From Flammeovirgaceae bacterium UBA6059 (lineage in GTDB: Bacteria > Bacteroidota > Bacteroidia > Cytophagales > Cyclobacteriaceae): 64,000 bases of DNA. The position numbers and the translations under genes are program-made. Location of the stretch: the NCBI GenBank assembly GCA_002435755.1, contig DIYH01000022.1:95530-159529 (forward strand), read 5' to 3'. Shown here piece after piece: positions 18,692 through 27,450 of the stretch. The notes below the pieces were generated by a model, which was not told the DNA's origin, did not search any database, and saw only the letters and a program-made list of their open reading frames with translations. The stretch's first letter is position 1; every line of letters starts with the position of its first letter.

Positions 18692-19464
18692 TAGAGGTGT
18701 TTTCCATTTCTCTCGGGGCGGGATTGATTTTCATGACTGCATGCTATCTGCTAGCACTGTACAAGGATGACTATAGCATTGTAGATGCAGCCTGGGGTCT
18801 TGGTTTTGTAGTGATCAGTAGAGTGAGCTTCGGCATGCTTGATGATCCGACCATCTTTCATTTGATATCTAATCTTATGGTGTTGATCTGGGGCATCAGG
18901 CTGGCAGTTTATCTATGGTCACGCAACCGCAAAGTCGGAGAAGATTATCGCTACCAATCCATGCGCATGGATTGGGGAAAACACCACAGGTTACATGCTT
19001 TTTTCAAAGTGTTTATGCTACAAGGAATACTCATGTGGGTGATTTCATTCCCTATTATGATGATCAACACTCAAGCCTCACCAACTCCTCTGAGTCCTGT
19101 CTTGCTCTATGTAGGCTTAGTCTTGTGGCTCATTGGCATCATCTTCGAAGTAGGTGGTGACTGGCAGCTCTCGAGGTTCAAGGCTGATCTATCCAATATG
19201 GGTAAGGTGATGGACCGGGGATTATGGCGATACACTCGACACCCTAATTATTTTGGCGAAACTTTGCTGTGGTGGGGGTTTTTCCTATTCACTTTCACAA
19301 GTTTGGATGCTATATGGACTATTATCGGCCCTCTGCTGATTACAGTATTGCTATTGAAGGTCTCGGGTGTCACACTCCTGGAAAAGAAGTTGGCTAAAAA
19401 CGACAAGTACGCCGAATATCAAAGAAAAACAAGCGCATTCTTTCCACTACCGCCTAAAGAATAA
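18682..19464 (+). CDS. DUF1295-domain membrane protein (steroid 5-alpha-reductase-like)
   Basis: Integral membrane protein of 260 residues with about seven hydrophobic segments. The C-terminal block GLWRYTRHPNYFGETLLWWG is diagnostic of the DUF1295 / steroid 5-alpha-reductase / isoprenylcysteine methyltransferase-like superfamily. In that group the Arg-His-Pro-Asn-Tyr cluster binds NADPH or SAM. It may reduce or methylate a lipid; the substrate is unknown. Its ATG lies inside the end of the DUF1835 gene (ten-base overlap), suggesting coupled expression. Confidence 0.82.
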   Translation: MSVIEVFSISLGAGLIFMTACYLLALYKDDYSIVDAAWGLGFVVISRVSFGMLDDPTIFHLISNLMVLIWGIRLAVYLWSRNRKVGEDYRYQSMRMDWGKHHRLHAFFKVFMLQGILMWVISFPIMMINTQASPTPLSPVLLYVGLVLWLIGIIFEVGGDWQLSRFKADLSNMGKVMDRGLWRYTRHPNYFGETLLWWGFFLFTFTSLDAIWTIIGPLLITVLLLKVSGVTLLEKKLAKNDKYAEYQRKTSAFFPLPPKE

Positions 19465-19509
19465 CCAGAGTAGAAATGCCAGACAAGCATTAAATTCTTC
19501 ATCAAAAAA

Positions 19510-20958
19510 ATGAAGCAAGTTATCGTAAGTATAATGTTTTTGACTTTTGCCTCCACTATAAGTGCACAGAGGGTTTCTAAAAACAAGCAATATGCAATCG
19601 ACCAGGCTGAAGAGTTGAGCAACCTCACCGAAGAGCTTTCCATGCAAATCTGGCAGCATTCAGAGCTTCCGCTTACCGAAACAAAATCTTCACAACTTTT
19701 GCAATCCACATTGTCCAAGGAAGGCTTCTCGTTAGAAGTGGGAATGTCTGATATGCCCACAGCTTTTGTCGCTACTTATGGCTCGGGCAAGCCTGTCATT
19801 GGGATACTCGCAGAGTTTGATGCTCTACCGGGAATAGGCAATGAAGCTGTACCCAAAAAATTGCCCAGAGAAGATGGCACTACATCGGGCCATGGTTGTG
19901 GCCATAATCTTTTTGGACCTGGTTCCACAATAGCGGCTGTTGCCTTAAAACGAACGATGGAGGCCAAAGGCATCAAGGGTACACTAAAGCTTTTTGGAAC
20001 ACCCGCAGAAGAGATCGGTGTAGGTAAAGTGTACATGGCCCGTGACGGCTACTTTGATGACCTTGATGCCGTAATCGAATGGCATGCCAGTACCAAAACG
20101 GAAGTACGCAATGTTTCCAGCATCGCCATCAACAATTTCGAAGTTGAATTTTTCGGACAATCTGCTCATGCAGCCGGCGATCCCTGGAATGGCCGCAGTG
20201 CCCTTGATGCATTGGAGATGATGAACTTTGGGGTGAACCTGATGCGTGAACATGTCGAACCGACCAGCCGTATCCACTACGTGATAAAAAGCGGTGGGGA
20301 AGCACCTAATGTAGTACCCGATTATGCCAAGGTGTGGTACTTCGTGAGGGACAAGGATCGTCCTACTGTAGAAAAGAACTATGATCGCATTCTCAACATA
20401 GCGGCAGGTGCAGCGCAAGCTACCGGTACCACACACAAAGTCACACTGATCTCAGGAGTCTACGAGTACTTACTTAACAGGCCTATGCAAGTAGTCATGT
20501 ACAATAACCTGAAGCTGGTCGGTGGTCCTGAGTACACTCCAGAAGAGCAGTCCTGGGGCAAGAAGCTTCAGGCAAGCGCTGACAAGCCCACGGTTGGTTT
20601 TGATGGCAGCATTGTACCCCTGGCAGATGATTACCTGCAAAGCATGGGTGGCCCTTCAACAGATGCCGCAGATGTAAGTCATATTGTGCCAACAGCAGGG
20701 TTACGCGTAACAACCGCCCCCCTTGATGTACCGTGGCACAGCTGGGCAACAGTGGCCAGTCATGGCACATATGCTGGTGTCAAAGGTGCCATTGTCGCGT
20801 CAAAAGTACTGGCGTCTACAGGCCTGGATTTATTCACGGACCCTCAAATATTAGAAGATGCCAAAGTCGAGTTTAAGCGTATGAAGAACGGGAGAGTCTA
20901 CAAAACTCCTCTGACCATGGACCAGAAACCTCCTGTACCCGGATTGGATAATGACTAG
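19510..20958 (+). CDS. Secreted M20-family amidohydrolase (AbgB-like)
   Basis: Zinc-dependent amidohydrolase/peptidase of 482 residues, family M20D, similar to the p-aminobenzoyl-glutamate hydrolase subunit AbgB. A Sec signal peptide (1-20, ending ISAQ) sends it to the periplasm or outside. Metal-site blocks are GILAEFDALPGIG, SGHGCGHNLFGPGS and the AEEIG motif (GTPAEEIGVGKVY), where Glu is the general base. HASTKTEV and the late His in VPWHSWATVASHGT supply further ligands. The lid domain lies between (NFEVEFFGQSAHAAGDPWNG). The natural substrate is unknown. The TAG stop overlaps the stop of the convergent symporter gene in a shared CTAG. Confidence 0.87.
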   Translation: MKQVIVSIMFLTFASTISAQRVSKNKQYAIDQAEELSNLTEELSMQIWQHSELPLTETKSSQLLQSTLSKEGFSLEVGMSDMPTAFVATYGSGKPVIGILAEFDALPGIGNEAVPKKLPREDGTTSGHGCGHNLFGPGSTIAAVALKRTMEAKGIKGTLKLFGTPAEEIGVGKVYMARDGYFDDLDAVIEWHASTKTEVRNVSSIAINNFEVEFFGQSAHAAGDPWNGRSALDALEMMNFGVNLMREHVEPTSRIHYVIKSGGEAPNVVPDYAKVWYFVRDKDRPTVEKNYDRILNIAAGAAQATGTTHKVTLISGVYEYLLNRPMQVVMYNNLKLVGGPEYTPEEQSWGKKLQASADKPTVGFDGSIVPLADDYLQSMGGPSTDAADVSHIVPTAGLRVTTAPLDVPWHSWATVASHGTYAGVKGAIVASKVLASTGLDLFTDPQILEDAKVEFKRMKNGRVYKTPLTMDQKPPVPGLDND

Positions 20959-22316
20959 GCACTGGTGTCCATCTTTTTAAAATACTCTTTACTGGCCTCC
21001 ATTACTTTGGGGGCTAGCAGTACAGCTGATATTACGGTAGGAAAAGCCATAAGCCCATAGACTAAATCAACAAAACTCACCACAACCGCCAAACTCGAAA
21101 TCGATCCTATAATAATCAATACAATGTACCAATAGCTGAATAAGTAGCTGCGCTTGACACCCACCATAAAAGCAAATGCCTTTCGGCCATAGTAAGCGAG
21201 CCCAAATAGCGTAGTGAAAGCAAAGGTTAAAACGCAGATAACCAGAATGTATGGTCCAAATCCAGGCATGGCTGATTCAAAGGCCTGAGCTGTAAGTGTA
21301 ATACCGTTGCTCTCAGTAGCCTGCCACACTCCAGTGATGAGTATCGCCAGTCCTGTCATAGTACACACGATGATCGTATCAACGACTGGCCCTATCATTG
21401 CCACAAGTCCTTCTCGAATAGGCTCATTCGTTTTTGCAGCGCCATGCATCATCGGAGCAGTACCAATACCTGCTTCATTAGAGAAGGCTGCCCGTCTTGC
21501 TCCTGTAATGATCAAGGCCCCTACAGCACCACCCATAGCCGCTTGGGCGGTAAACGCATCAATAATAATCAAACCCAGGGTGGGTAATACCTGATCGTAG
21601 TGAAGTAGCATAATGTATAGTACACTTGCCACATACACTATTACCATAAATGGTACCATCTTACCAGCAACGGCTCCAATTCTCTTGATACCTCCGAAGA
21701 TCACCAATGCAACCAAAATGGCAATCAGCACACCCTGAATGAGGTTACTCATAAATGCATCCTGGCCAAGCCATCCATTAGGCTCCATCACCACGTCATT
21801 GAAGACCTGGACAATCTGGTTGGTCTGGAAAATTGGCGTCATGCCAAAGAAGCAAGTGATTGCGAAAAAATAGGCCAATGGCATGTATTTCTTACCCAGA
21901 CCTTCTTTGATCACATACATGGGTCCTCCTTGCATTACGCCCTCAGAGTCCTTGCCGCGATACATCACTGCTAGTGAGCACGTAAAAAACTTGGTGGCTA
22001 CTCCAAAAAAAGCACTGACCCACATCCAGAAAATAGCTCCCGGGCCTCCCGTAGCAATAGCTACGGCTACACCACTTATATTGCCCATACCGATGGTGGC
22101 CGCCAGGTGGCCGGAAAGGGCTTCAAAGTGGCTGATCTGACCAGCACTCTCTTTTTCGTCATACTTACCTCTGAGTATATCAATCGAGTGTCTGAAATAG
22201 TTAAATGGCAGAAACCTGGAATAAATCGCAAAGAAGATGCCTCCTCCCAGCAATACAATAAGCAATGGAGTGCCCCAAACGAAGTTAGCGCCCTGTACAA
22301 TCAGATCTTCAATCAT
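20955..22316 (-). CDS. Alanine/glycine:sodium symporter (AGCS family)
   Basis: Inner-membrane secondary transporter of 453 residues that takes up alanine or glycine with Na+. The AGCS signature is present as HFEALSGHLAATIGMGNISG followed by VAVAIATGGPGAIFWMW. Also present are the substrate-site block MQGGPMYVI and SNEAGIGTAPMMHGAA, another family hallmark. About eleven membrane helices are visible. The start at 22316 gives the normal N-terminus (MIEDLIVQGANFVWGTP). It converges on the amidohydrolase, whose stop codon it overlaps by four bases. A secreted amidase and an amino-acid importer side by side may be functionally linked, but they are on opposite strands. Confidence 0.92.
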   Translation of the reverse strand: MIEDLIVQGANFVWGTPLLIVLLGGGIFFAIYSRFLPFNYFRHSIDILRGKYDEKESAGQISHFEALSGHLAATIGMGNISGVAVAIATGGPGAIFWMWVSAFFGVATKFFTCSLAVMYRGKDSEGVMQGGPMYVIKEGLGKKYMPLAYFFAITCFFGMTPIFQTNQIVQVFNDVVMEPNGWLGQDAFMSNLIQGVLIAILVALVIFGGIKRIGAVAGKMVPFMVIVYVASVLYIMLLHYDQVLPTLGLIIIDAFTAQAAMGGAVGALIITGARRAAFSNEAGIGTAPMMHGAAKTNEPIREGLVAMIGPVVDTIIVCTMTGLAILITGVWQATESNGITLTAQAFESAMPGFGPYILVICVLTFAFTTLFGLAYYGRKAFAFMVGVKRSYLFSYWYIVLIIIGSISSLAVVVSFVDLVYGLMAFPTVISAVLLAPKVMEASKEYFKKMDTSA

Positions 22317-22372
22317 ACCAATGGATGGTTGTTAGCTAAGCCGCTAAGTTAATAACTTAGATTGCTCAGGTT

Positions 22373-22540
22373 CTATAATTTATATCCCCCCTTAAAACCC
22401 AACCTGAATGTGTCATCACCTGTTTGTAAATCATGACTCTCAACAGCCATCCCCATGCAAAAATGAATGGTATACAGGGCATGGCATTCAAAATTTGTGG
22501 CGGACGAAAAGCAGCACAAATGACTTCTCCATCTGATTTA
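22373..22540 (-). pseudogene. Possible remnant of an outer-membrane protein C-terminus
   Basis: On the minus strand a short open frame with no plausible start ends in AVESHDLQTGDDTFRLGFKG followed by GYKL and TAG (22373-22375). The ending alternates polar and hydrophobic residues like the last strand of a Bacteroidota beta-barrel. A stop lies about 55 codons upstream, and the first half of the frame (SHLCCFSSATNFEC) looks random. It could be the tail of a deleted gene or chance. I do not recognise a family. Confidence 0.22.
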
Positions 22541-22608
22541 GTAGAGCCAGACTAAGGACTCTCCACTTAAGCATTGTTTTAATGGAGTGATCAATGCTAA
22601 TAGTTTTT

Positions 22609-22664
22609 TGACCTCAACTGGCGTGGCTTAAACCTCAATTAAAGTAGTCAAAACCTCAAGTTAA
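22609..22664 (+). promoter_or_regulatory. Three direct repeats ACCTCAAnT at exact 21-bp spacing (predicted LytTR operator)
   Basis: ACCTCAACT starts at 22611, ACCTCAATT at 22632 and ACCTCAAGT at 22653. Each step is 21 bp, two helical turns, so all copies face the same side of the DNA. LytTR-domain regulators are known to bind pairs of roughly 9-bp direct repeats with 12-13-bp spacers. The operon starting 70 bp downstream ends in a LytTR regulator gene, so autoregulation is the natural inference. A second site with the same core precedes the surface-protein gene after the operon (27333-27383). Confidence 0.65.
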
Positions 22665-22718
22665 GACCATATGATCTGTTCTTTATTGAGCGGTAGGCCT
22701 TTGAACATGCGAAAGGCA

Positions 22719-22726
22719 TAAATTTG
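22719..22726 (+). promoter_or_regulatory. -7 promoter box TAAATTTG before the TPR kinase operon
   Basis: TAAATTTG is an exact match to the Bacteroidota -7 consensus TAnnTTTG. A TTG lies 15 bases upstream (22701-22703), shorter than the usual 17-23. A sub-optimal -33 spacing would fit a promoter that needs an activator bound at the repeats 48 bp further up. The box ends six bases before the ATG at 22733, implying a leaderless or nearly leaderless transcript. Confidence 0.45.
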
Positions 22727-22732
22727 ATTCAA

Positions 22733-24652
22733 ATGCGAAAGAGACATTTTTTTGTTGTCACCTACTTTTTTGCTTTTTCTCTAGCTCATGCCTTTTCATC
22801 TGGGCCAAATGGCGATTTTGATTTCTATTTGAACAGCAGCAAGGAATACCTTGATAATGATATCCTATTGACGGACCTCTTTCTTGATTCTGCGTTAGCA
22901 ATAGCGATAGAAAATGGCCGAAAAGACCAACTCGGAATAGTCACTAATCAGAAAGGGATAGTCTCTCTTAGGAAGGGTGAATTAGACTCAGCGGAATATT
23001 ATTATCTGAAATCGCTCGATTACCTGGAAGAATATCCGGATTCACTCAAAGTTCGTCCTTTAAAAAACCTTGGAGTGGTTGCCTACTTCAGAGGCGACAT
23101 GCAGACTGCCATCGAAAAACACCTTGAAGTTCTGGTGTACTATCTCGAGGTTCAAAACGCTACGGAAATTGCTCGTATTTACTCTAACCTGGGTGTTTTC
23201 TATAAAAACAATGGTCAGTTTATTCTAGCCTCTCAAAGCTATATCAAGAGCCTTGATTATTTCGAAATTATCGGAGATCGGGTTGGCATAGCAAACACAA
23301 ACAGCAATATCGGTTCTATATATGTCGATCTGGAAAGGTATAATGAGGCCCTTACGTACTTTAGTATGGCTATATCACTGAGTGAGAATGGTAGTATCGA
23401 GGACAAAGCTATCTGGCATCATAATATGTCTATTCCTCTCCGGGAACTTGGAATGCCGGACAGTGCTGCTTACTATCAAAAGATTGCCCTCGAGTATAGA
23501 TTGCAGCTAGGAGATTCTTCAAGTATTTCACAGTCTTACCATGAATTCGGATTAATACATTTCTCCCGGCAAGATTATCCCAAAGCAAGAGAGTATGTTC
23601 AGTTGGCGTACCAAATAGCCAAAAGGATCGGAGATGTAAAATACCAGGCCGTTACGTTAAATAGTTTGGCTGGTATTGAACTTCAAACCAGTAACCCTCA
23701 AAATGCTCTTAACCTGCTCACTTCATACGGCAATATAAGAGCACCTCTCCAAATACAAAGCAGGGTCATAAAGGAAAAGCACCTTGCTGATTCTTATCAT
23801 CAATTAGGGAATGATGTGATGGCACTTAAACATCTAAGATTGTACGAAAGGATTAGTGATAGTCTAAAAAATGCAGATCTAAATCATCAGCTTGATCAGC
23901 TGAATACCTATTATGAATCTCAGAAAAAGGAGCAAACAATTAAAGAACAAGCCTTGGCGATAGAAGAAGCTAACGCTAAGTATCAGTCGGATCTAAGAAG
24001 TATAGTTATAATAATAGGCTTCATCATGACCATAGCAGTTAGTCTCCTGGCCCGTCTGTGGTATCAGAATATCAAAAAGAAAAACTTACTTCTAAAGGGA
24101 CGGGTAGATATAGCGAAAAACCAGATGTCGCCCGAGTTTCTTTACGAATCGCTGGATATAGTAAGCGATCTACTGGATCACGACCAGGCTGAAGCTGAGC
24201 AGGCGGTTTACAAACTCAGTAGCCTATATCAAAAAATGGTGGAGAACTTCAAGGAAGACCTAATCCCATTGTCGGAGGAACTCGACCTGCTTCATGCATA
24301 TACCGACTTGATGGCTATGCGCCGCAAAATTCGGTTTGAGTATACGTGCGATATCTTAAACATTGAGAAGTACGCTGTTGTCCCATTTTCATTCTTAATG
24401 CTATTTGAAAATGCTATCGTCTCTCAAGAGATCGATACCTCTCAACATATCAAATTGTACGATAGTGAAAACTCGTTTGTGGTGGAAAACATCTCTACCG
24501 GGGAGGTAGTCGGGGAGGTCCCTCAGGCCAAAGCAAGCTTTCCATTCATTGACCAAAAATACAAAGTGGTCTGTGGCAGAGGTATATCTTTTGAGCAGCC
24601 GAACTATAGGCGGTTGATCAAAATACCCAAAATAGAGTGGCATTATGCATAA
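22733..24652 (+). CDS. TPR-containing LytS-type histidine pseudokinase
   Basis: Membrane protein of 639 residues, built as signal peptide (about 1-20), TPR-rich periplasmic sensor (about 60-370), coiled coil (380-420), one membrane helix (424-444), then a LytS-type His_kinase domain. In the kinase domain the phosphoacceptor motif reads KNQMSPEFLYESLD, with Glu468 where the family has His. The N-box reads FENAIVSQ, keeping Asn560 but replacing the following Lys-His by Val563-Ser564. It is therefore predicted unable to autophosphorylate. I chose the ATG at 22733, which yields a clean signal peptide, over the TTG at 22724. It overlaps the intact paralogue by eight bases. It may act as a heterodimer partner or signal antagonist; that is inference. 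Confidence 0.85.
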   Translation: MRKRHFFVVTYFFAFSLAHAFSSGPNGDFDFYLNSSKEYLDNDILLTDLFLDSALAIAIENGRKDQLGIVTNQKGIVSLRKGELDSAEYYYLKSLDYLEEYPDSLKVRPLKNLGVVAYFRGDMQTAIEKHLEVLVYYLEVQNATEIARIYSNLGVFYKNNGQFILASQSYIKSLDYFEIIGDRVGIANTNSNIGSIYVDLERYNEALTYFSMAISLSENGSIEDKAIWHHNMSIPLRELGMPDSAAYYQKIALEYRLQLGDSSSISQSYHEFGLIHFSRQDYPKAREYVQLAYQIAKRIGDVKYQAVTLNSLAGIELQTSNPQNALNLLTSYGNIRAPLQIQSRVIKEKHLADSYHQLGNDVMALKHLRLYERISDSLKNADLNHQLDQLNTYYESQKKEQTIKEQALAIEEANAKYQSDLRSIVIIIGFIMTIAVSLLARLWYQNIKKKNLLLKGRVDIAKNQMSPEFLYESLDIVSDLLDHDQAEAEQAVYKLSSLYQKMVENFKEDLIPLSEELDLLHAYTDLMAMRRKIRFEYTCDILNIEKYAVVPFSFLMLFENAIVSQEIDTSQHIKLYDSENSFVVENISTGEVVGEVPQAKASFPFIDQKYKVVCGRGISFEQPNYRRLIKIPKIEWHYA

Positions 24653-26561
24653 GTACATTATCATCATTCTCTTGCTTTGTCAGATGAGCATAGCTCGCAT
24701 TTTCGCCCAGCAATCTGCTCAGTTTGACGAACTGGTCTCTCAAGGCCATGCGATGATTTTTAAAGATATCAACCTGGCACTTGATCATGCTGACAGTATT
24801 CTTGGGCTAGCATATCTGCAACAAGATCAAAGAAATCTTGGCCTTGCACACGATCTAATGGGTAGGGTACAAGTATATGCCGGCCAGCTCGATCAAGCGC
24901 GCCCTAACTTTGATATGGCCTTGCATCATTTTGAGGGATACCACGATTCTCTGACTATAAAGACGATCAGAAATCTCGGATTACTCCATCATTACAATGA
25001 TCAGCTAGATTCGGCCATTCTGCTAAGTCAAAAGGCTGCTGAGTACTATGAGAAAAACTCTAACTATCTCGAAACAGCAAAGAGTTATGCCAACATTGGT
25101 GCTTTTTTGACCTCTATGGAAAGGCCTAGACTGAGCATCGAAGCTACATTTAAGGCTATAAACTTCTTTAAAAAAGCCCCTGATGCGGATTACCATATTG
25201 GACGTATGTTTGTCAATCTAGGGTCGCAGTATTCTGCATTGGACAGATTTGAGCAATCTAAGGAGTATTACCTCAAAGCTCTCCAGACAGGGTTTGACAG
25301 TACAGATCTGGTTTCTTCGACATTACTTTATAGTAATCTTGGGTCAGCACTATGGAGGCTCGGAGCTGTAGATTCTGCTGAATTCTATTTACAAAAAGCA
25401 TTGACACTCGCAATGGAATCCGGCAACCTAAGACGGACATGTGCTGTCTATCGCAGCATTGGTCGAATGTATATGGGTCTTGGTCAGTATGAAGAAGCAC
25501 TAACTTATATCGAGCAATCAATCACTAAAGCCAAAAAAGGACCCTACCCAGATCTTCTGCACTCAGGAAAAATAGAGTTAGCTGAATGCAAGATGAGCTT
25601 GGGTAAACTTGAAGAAGCTGAGCAGGATCTGAAGGCAGCAAACGAAGAAGTATCTACATACAATCTGCTTTTCCAGGAAGCGAGGTATGGTCTACTGGCT
25701 GAGCTTAATGAAAAAAAGGGGGACTTAAATAATGCTTATCTCAACCTGCTTAAACGCCTTGAGGTGAGTGATTCAATTAAAGGCCTAAAGCTTCAGCAGC
25801 AAATTGATGAACTGAGAACCCAATATGAAGTACAAGAGAAGGAGGATCTTATCTATGAGCAACGTATAGACTTAGCCTCGGCGGAAGAACGTTATCAAAG
25901 CCGTCTTAATACTGTTCTTATTACTAGCTTCATCATTATTGTGGCATTCCTTGGCGGCATGAACTATTTGAGATACCACAACCATAAAAAGTCTAAACTT
26001 CTATTATCATCGCAAATAGACCTTATCAAAAATCAGCTTTCACCGCATTTCCTTTATAATTCGCTGAACATACTCAGCAATCTCATCGCGCAAGATATGG
26101 CCAAGGCCAAAACAGCTATTACCCAGTTGAGAGCGCTGTACCAAAGAATGCTCCATAGTTTCGGACATGACTTGGTTCCGGTAACAGATGAACTCGCAAT
26201 TCTCCAAGCTTACTTTGACTTAATGGTTCATCGTTTTGGAGAGTCCGTCAAACTGAAGTTAAACATCAAGAGTAAAGTGAATCAGCTAGTCGTACCATTT
26301 ACGTTTCAAATGCTCGTAGAAAATGCTGTCAAGCACAACAGTATAACCAATGGGTTAACTATTTGTATTCATGAAGAGGAACACCATTTTGTGGTTGAGA
26401 ACAATATATCTCAAACCAAGAGCAGTAGTCCTTTCAGTACTCAAAAAGGCCTGAAGTTGCTCACCAAAAAATATAGATTACTGGGTAATAAAGCACTTCA
26501 GATTGAGCACCTAACAAATAAATTCATAGTGAAAGTACCAAAAATACCAGCCTTTCGATGA
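24645..26561 (+). CDS. TPR-containing LytS-type sensor histidine kinase
   Basis: Intact partner of the pseudokinase upstream, 638 residues and colinear with it. Signal peptide 1-21 (ending IFAQ), TPR repeats about 60-370, coiled coil 380-420, membrane helix about 421-443, then the kinase domain. The phosphoacceptor motif is KNQLSPHFLYNSLN with His468, and the N-box is LVENAVKHNS with Asn560 and His564. Expected to sense a periplasmic signal through the TPRs and phosphorylate the LytTR regulator whose ATG overlaps its stop (ATGA). The two kinases look like a tandem duplication of which one copy lost catalysis. Confidence 0.9.
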   Translation: MHKYIIIILLLCQMSIARIFAQQSAQFDELVSQGHAMIFKDINLALDHADSILGLAYLQQDQRNLGLAHDLMGRVQVYAGQLDQARPNFDMALHHFEGYHDSLTIKTIRNLGLLHHYNDQLDSAILLSQKAAEYYEKNSNYLETAKSYANIGAFLTSMERPRLSIEATFKAINFFKKAPDADYHIGRMFVNLGSQYSALDRFEQSKEYYLKALQTGFDSTDLVSSTLLYSNLGSALWRLGAVDSAEFYLQKALTLAMESGNLRRTCAVYRSIGRMYMGLGQYEEALTYIEQSITKAKKGPYPDLLHSGKIELAECKMSLGKLEEAEQDLKAANEEVSTYNLLFQEARYGLLAELNEKKGDLNNAYLNLLKRLEVSDSIKGLKLQQQIDELRTQYEVQEKEDLIYEQRIDLASAEERYQSRLNTVLITSFIIIVAFLGGMNYLRYHNHKKSKLLLSSQIDLIKNQLSPHFLYNSLNILSNLIAQDMAKAKTAITQLRALYQRMLHSFGHDLVPVTDELAILQAYFDLMVHRFGESVKLKLNIKSKVNQLVVPFTFQMLVENAVKHNSITNGLTICIHEEEHHFVVENNISQTKSSSPFSTQKGLKLLTKKYRLLGNKALQIEHLTNKFIVKVPKIPAFR

Positions 26562-27304
26562 CAGTTGTCATAATAGAAGATGAGGTCCACTCCCAAGAGA
26601 AGCTGATTGATCACTTGCATCAATACAACGCTAGCATCGAAATTCTGGCTGTACTTAACTCTTTAGCAGCATGTGAAAATTGGTTTAGCCTCCACAAACA
26701 CCCTGACCTTGTTATATCTGATATCGAGCTCAGCGATGGAGTAGTATTCGATTTTTTCGAGAAGGTGAAGGTAAAGTCGCCTATCATCTTTACTACCCAT
26801 TTCGAGTCATTTATAAAAAGGGCTTTTGAGGAGCTCTCTGTGAGTTTTCTTACTAAGCCTTACACTTATGAAGAGCTCGCCAAAGCTTTACAAAAATATG
26901 ATTCAATGCGCCAGGCATACCTCATTTCTTTCAGTGAGTTGAGAAATCATACTACTCAGAAAGCCAACTACCGAAAGCGGTTCATTTCAAAGGTGAGCGG
27001 CCAATACTATTTCGTCAATAGTGATGATGTTCTTTACTTCAAATCACAGTTTCGAGGTGTTTATCTTTTTGCCAAAAACGGTAAAAAATACTTACTCGAT
27101 AAATCACTTTCGCAGATAGAGCAAGAGCTTGATCCCTCTCTCTTTTTTAAAGCCAATCGTAACTATATCGTCTCTGTCGAGTCAATCGTAAAAATCATCA
27201 ACCTCCCCGATGGTAGCGCCATTGCCCTGATCTCTAATGAGGAAATCGAAGTGAAAATCACCCGTACACGGGTACGTGAGTTTCGGGAATGGCTTGACAA
27301 ATAG
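26558..27304 (+). CDS. LytTR-family response regulator
   Basis: Cytoplasmic transcription regulator of 248 residues. The receiver domain (1-115) has the acidic pair in VVIIEDEV, the phosphoacceptor Asp55 in LVISDIELSDG, Thr in IIFTTH and Lys in FLTKPYTYEE. The LytTR DNA-binding domain (about 145-245) has RFISKVSGQYYFVNSDDVLY and FFKANRNYIVSVESI, the usual core. Translationally coupled to the kinase gene by ATGA. The likely binding sites are the 21-bp-phased ACCTCAA repeats before its own operon and before the surface-protein gene that follows. Confidence 0.92.
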   Translation: MTVVIIEDEVHSQEKLIDHLHQYNASIEILAVLNSLAACENWFSLHKHPDLVISDIELSDGVVFDFFEKVKVKSPIIFTTHFESFIKRAFEELSVSFLTKPYTYEELAKALQKYDSMRQAYLISFSELRNHTTQKANYRKRFISKVSGQYYFVNSDDVLYFKSQFRGVYLFAKNGKKYLLDKSLSQIEQELDPSLFFKANRNYIVSVESIVKIINLPDGSAIALISNEEIEVKITRTRVREFREWLDK

Positions 27305-27332
27305 CTCAAGGCCAATAAAGCGTACATACTAT

Positions 27333-27383
27333 ACCTCAAGTCAAGCATCACCTATAACGGCTAAGCATCGTATATCCTCAACT
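27333..27383 (+). promoter_or_regulatory. Pair of ACCTCAA repeats 42 bp apart before the surface-protein gene
   Basis: ACCTCAAGT (27333-27341) and TCCTCAACT (27375-27383) are 42 bp apart, exactly twice the 21-bp step seen before the kinase operon. The second copy continues as CCTCAACTGGCG, 12 bases identical to 22612-22623. The last repeat lies 76 bp before the ATG, against 80 bp in the kinase operon. A TTG follows at +50, against +48. Position 27354, where a middle copy would fall, has no recognisable repeat. Confidence 0.6.
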
Positions 27384-27450
27384 GGCGGAAATGGGGGTTT
27401 ATTACCTCTGCCGATTTGGCGACCTTGAGGACTTCAACAGCTAGGATTTA

